DNA from: JBDWFY01 sp965275915
Lineage (GTDB): Bacteria; Pseudomonadota; Alphaproteobacteria; Rhizobiales; Stappiaceae
Assembly: GCA_965275915.1 (NCBI GenBank)
Contig: CBDHYI010000007.1
Location: 1,488,001 to 1,552,000, forward strand
Length of the DNA stretch: 64,000 nucleotides
Reading direction: 5' to 3'
Each line of letters starts with the position of its first letter. The first letter of the stretch is position 1. A program made the position numbers and the translations under genes. This document shows positions 62,235 to 64,000 of this stretch, in pieces. The notes below the pieces were generated by a model. The model was not told the DNA's origin. It ran no database searches and worked only from the letters and a program-made list of their open reading frames with translations.

Positions 62235-63179
62235 TCAGCTCGCGTAGCGGCTGGCATCCGCGCCGTAGTAATTCACGTAGCGCGAATTCAGCTTGGAGAC
62301 CGGCATGATAATCAGAACATCGGTGGTACCGAACTGATGATCGACCACGGCCCCATCGCCAATATAGGCGCCAAGCCGGAGATAACCCTTGATCAGCGGC
62401 GGCAATTCGCGCATGGCGGCCCGCTGATTGATTTCGTCCTTGGGGAGACGGTTCATCTCGACCCGCAGGTCCGGCAGCGCCAATATCTGCCACTCCGGCG
62501 GCGCGCTGCAGTGATGATGCAGGAACGACAATTGTTGAGCCATGCGATCAGGATCGGTTCCCTCAATCGACGCACAGCCGATCATCGCATCGATCTTGTG
62601 CATCAGGATATAGGCCCAGATGCCGTGCCACAGCAGCTCGACCGTGCGCTTGTTGCGATAAGGCGCCAGAACGCAGGAGCGGCCCAGTTCCAGAAAATTA
62701 AGGCCCGGTTTGCTGTCCAGGAGCGGCTGGATGTCATATTCGCCGGCCGTATAAAAGCCGCCGTGCCGGTCAGCGACTTCCTGACGCAACAGACGATAAG
62801 TGCCCACAATCGTCGGCTTGCGGCGCCCCAGCGGTTTGGTCCGCGGGCGGACATCGTGATCAAGCACCAGAAGATGGTCGCAGATGGCGTCGAAACTGTC
62901 CTGATCGCGCCGTGTTGCCAAAGTCTGGGCGTCGGCGATTGCGGACATCTCCTCGTAAAAGACGCGATACCGAAGCTGCTGCGCCTTTTTGATTTCAGAG
63001 TTGGACTTGGCCAGGCGCACTTCAAGCGGCCCGATGCGGCCAAGCGACAGATGATTTCTGGACAGAAACGGAACACGACCCTGATGGCCGCGCAAAACGG
63101 CGGATCCGCCTATTTTTCCACGGATAGGAACAAATTTGCCGACAAGCCCACGCGCTGACATCTTTCCAGATCTAATCAT
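62235..63179 (-). CDS. L-ornithine N-acyltransferase OlsB-like (GNAT/hemolysin group)
   Basis: 314 residues. LRYRVFYEEMSAIAD near residue 70, LELGRSCVLAPYRNKRTVELLW near 165 and the terminal IKGYLRLGAYIGDGAV are typical of OlsB-type acyl-ACP-dependent acyltransferases that make lyso-ornithine lipid, the first step of ornithine lipid synthesis; others in the family are annotated as hemolysin-like. No OlsA gene is in the window, so the assignment to OlsB is by family resemblance. ATG 63179 follows GAGGAAC. Confidence 0.78.
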   Translation of the reverse strand: MIRSGKMSARGLVGKFVPIRGKIGGSAVLRGHQGRVPFLSRNHLSLGRIGPLEVRLAKSNSEIKKAQQLRYRVFYEEMSAIADAQTLATRRDQDSFDAICDHLLVLDHDVRPRTKPLGRRKPTIVGTYRLLRQEVADRHGGFYTAGEYDIQPLLDSKPGLNFLELGRSCVLAPYRNKRTVELLWHGIWAYILMHKIDAMIGCASIEGTDPDRMAQQLSFLHHHCSAPPEWQILALPDLRVEMNRLPKDEINQRAAMRELPPLIKGYLRLGAYIGDGAVVDHQFGTTDVLIIMPVSKLNSRYVNYYGADASRYAS

Positions 63180-63425
63180 GGACCGCTTGTTCCTCCAATC
63201 ACCCTGTCGAAGCGCCTCAAGAAGGCAGCCGATGAACCCCGATCATAACATCAATGCACGGTTGCGGCGAGTTATTAACCAGCGAACCATTTGCCGGACG
63301 GATTCACGTTGTTGCCGTAGATCATAGTTTTCCTACAATCTCATGACAAAACATCTCTATCCTCAAAGTTCCGCTTCAGGCAACAGGTCCCGACAAGCGG
63401 AATACCGGGCTTGAAAATGAACCCA

Positions 63426-64000
63426 TCACCGCTGTCCGGAGGCCGCTTCCGCCTTGTTTTGGGGATTGGATTGACACAGCCGGTTCAATTTCTCCCGGAC
63501 AATGTCAGCTTCCAGCGGTTTGGTTAAGAAATCATCCGCGCCTGCGTCTTCGGCCAATTGACGTGTTGCGGGCATGATGTCCGCCGTCAGCGCGTAAATC
63601 GGAACACGCGGATGGCCGCCGCGCTGCTCCTGCGCTCTGATATGCCGGATGGCGGTCAACCCGTCGGTTCCCGGCATGTGCAGGTCCATAAAAATCGCAT
63701 CGTAAGGCCTGTTTTCAGGTCCGCGTGCCTGTTGCGCAGCCTCTATGGCAAGCTGACCGTCACCAACCACGTCCGCGGTACATCCGAATTTTGTCAGAAG
63801 CGCCTGAGCAAGCAGGCGATTGATCTCATTGTCATCGACAATCAGCAAGTGAAGCCGCGCCGGTTCGGATTGCGGAACGGCAATCAAACCGTCCGACAAG
63901 AGGTTGCTGTCGGCAGGATTATCGGCAGGCTGAGCCACGGGCCGATCATAAACAAGAAGATCATTCAACAGGCTGTCGCAGGTCAGGCCCCTGATCGGTT
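63426..64000 (-). CDS. Receiver domain, C-terminal part of a probable hybrid histidine kinase (partial)
   Basis: A REC domain with LLIVDDNEINRLLAQALL (acidic pocket), the phospho-acceptor Asp in AIFMDLHMPGTDGL, a conserved Thr/Ala switch in YALTADIMP, and the Lys of FLTKPLEAD. The reading frame stays open without a stop to the window edge at 64000, so the gene starts upstream; a hybrid sensor kinase is the likely parent. An internal TTG near 63968 is not a credible start. Confidence 0.85.
   Translation of the reverse strand, partial: PIRGLTCDSLLNDLLVYDRPVAQPADNPADSNLLSDGLIAVPQSEPARLHLLIVDDNEINRLLAQALLTKFGCTADVVGDGQLAIEAAQQARGPENRPYDAIFMDLHMPGTDGLTAIRHIRAQEQRGGHPRVPIYALTADIMPATRQLAEDAGADDFLTKPLEADIVREKLNRLCQSNPQNKAEAASGQR

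Overview
This 64 kb window looks like a chromosomal segment of a free-living alphaproteobacterium with moderately high G+C. Supporting genes are the contiguous dnaA-dnaN-recF-gyrB block, an OlsB-type ornithine lipid acyltransferase, DUF1402 and DUF2852 proteins, a TRAP transporter, and a DUF6732 protein leading a cobalamin operon. Hyphomicrobiales or Rhodobacterales both fit; I cannot fix the order or genus from sequence alone. No tRNA, rRNA or CRISPR array was recognised.

Layout. 0.4-8.5 kb is a replication block (rhodanese, dnaA, dnaN, recF, gyrB). Between recF and gyrB a LysE-family exporter gene is split near its 5' end by a 261-bp inverted-repeat element flanked by CTAG duplications. 8.6-13.8 kb is mixed: GntR regulator, YtoQ-like protein, an orphan protein, an ankyrin protein and TenA, with a collapsed copy of the same element in front of tenA. 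14.1-18.2 kb is a TRAP transporter operon followed by an SDR dehydrogenase. 19.7-31.6 kb encodes nearly the whole corrin ring pathway of the cobalt-early (anaerobic-type) route: CbiX, CobA, CobI, CbiG-CobJ, CobM, CbiD, CobK, CobL, CobH and CobB. It is interrupted by a PepSY/membrane-HTH gene pair and a MerR-type promoter with no visible target gene. 31.9-43.1 kb is mostly housekeeping and transport (DUF1402, TrhO, two EamA exporters, tandem nucleoside hydrolases, ankyrin protein, GFA, MAPEG, DUF2852, YgjP-like peptidase).

43.2-51.6 kb is the clearest accessory island. It is a four-gene, single-strand operon with a type III-like Res, a Mod methyltransferase whose central recognition region differs in base composition from its flanks, a 72-residue HTH-like protein, and a RelE/ParE-fold::UvrD helicase fusion. 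I consider it the best candidate for an under-described defence system here. 51.7-64 kb holds cell-envelope genes (DacB-like peptidase, penicillin-binding protein 1, OlsB), redox enzymes, a Tat-exported 2',3'-cyclic phosphodiesterase/nucleotidase, a truncated copy of the inverted-repeat element joined to a gene fragment, and the 3' part of a probable hybrid histidine kinase running off the window edge.

Three proteins (11.3-12.8, 18.4-19.8 and 37.0-38.2 kb) share one N-terminal helical module fused to different C-terminal domains, which suggests a recurring, poorly described architecture in this genome.
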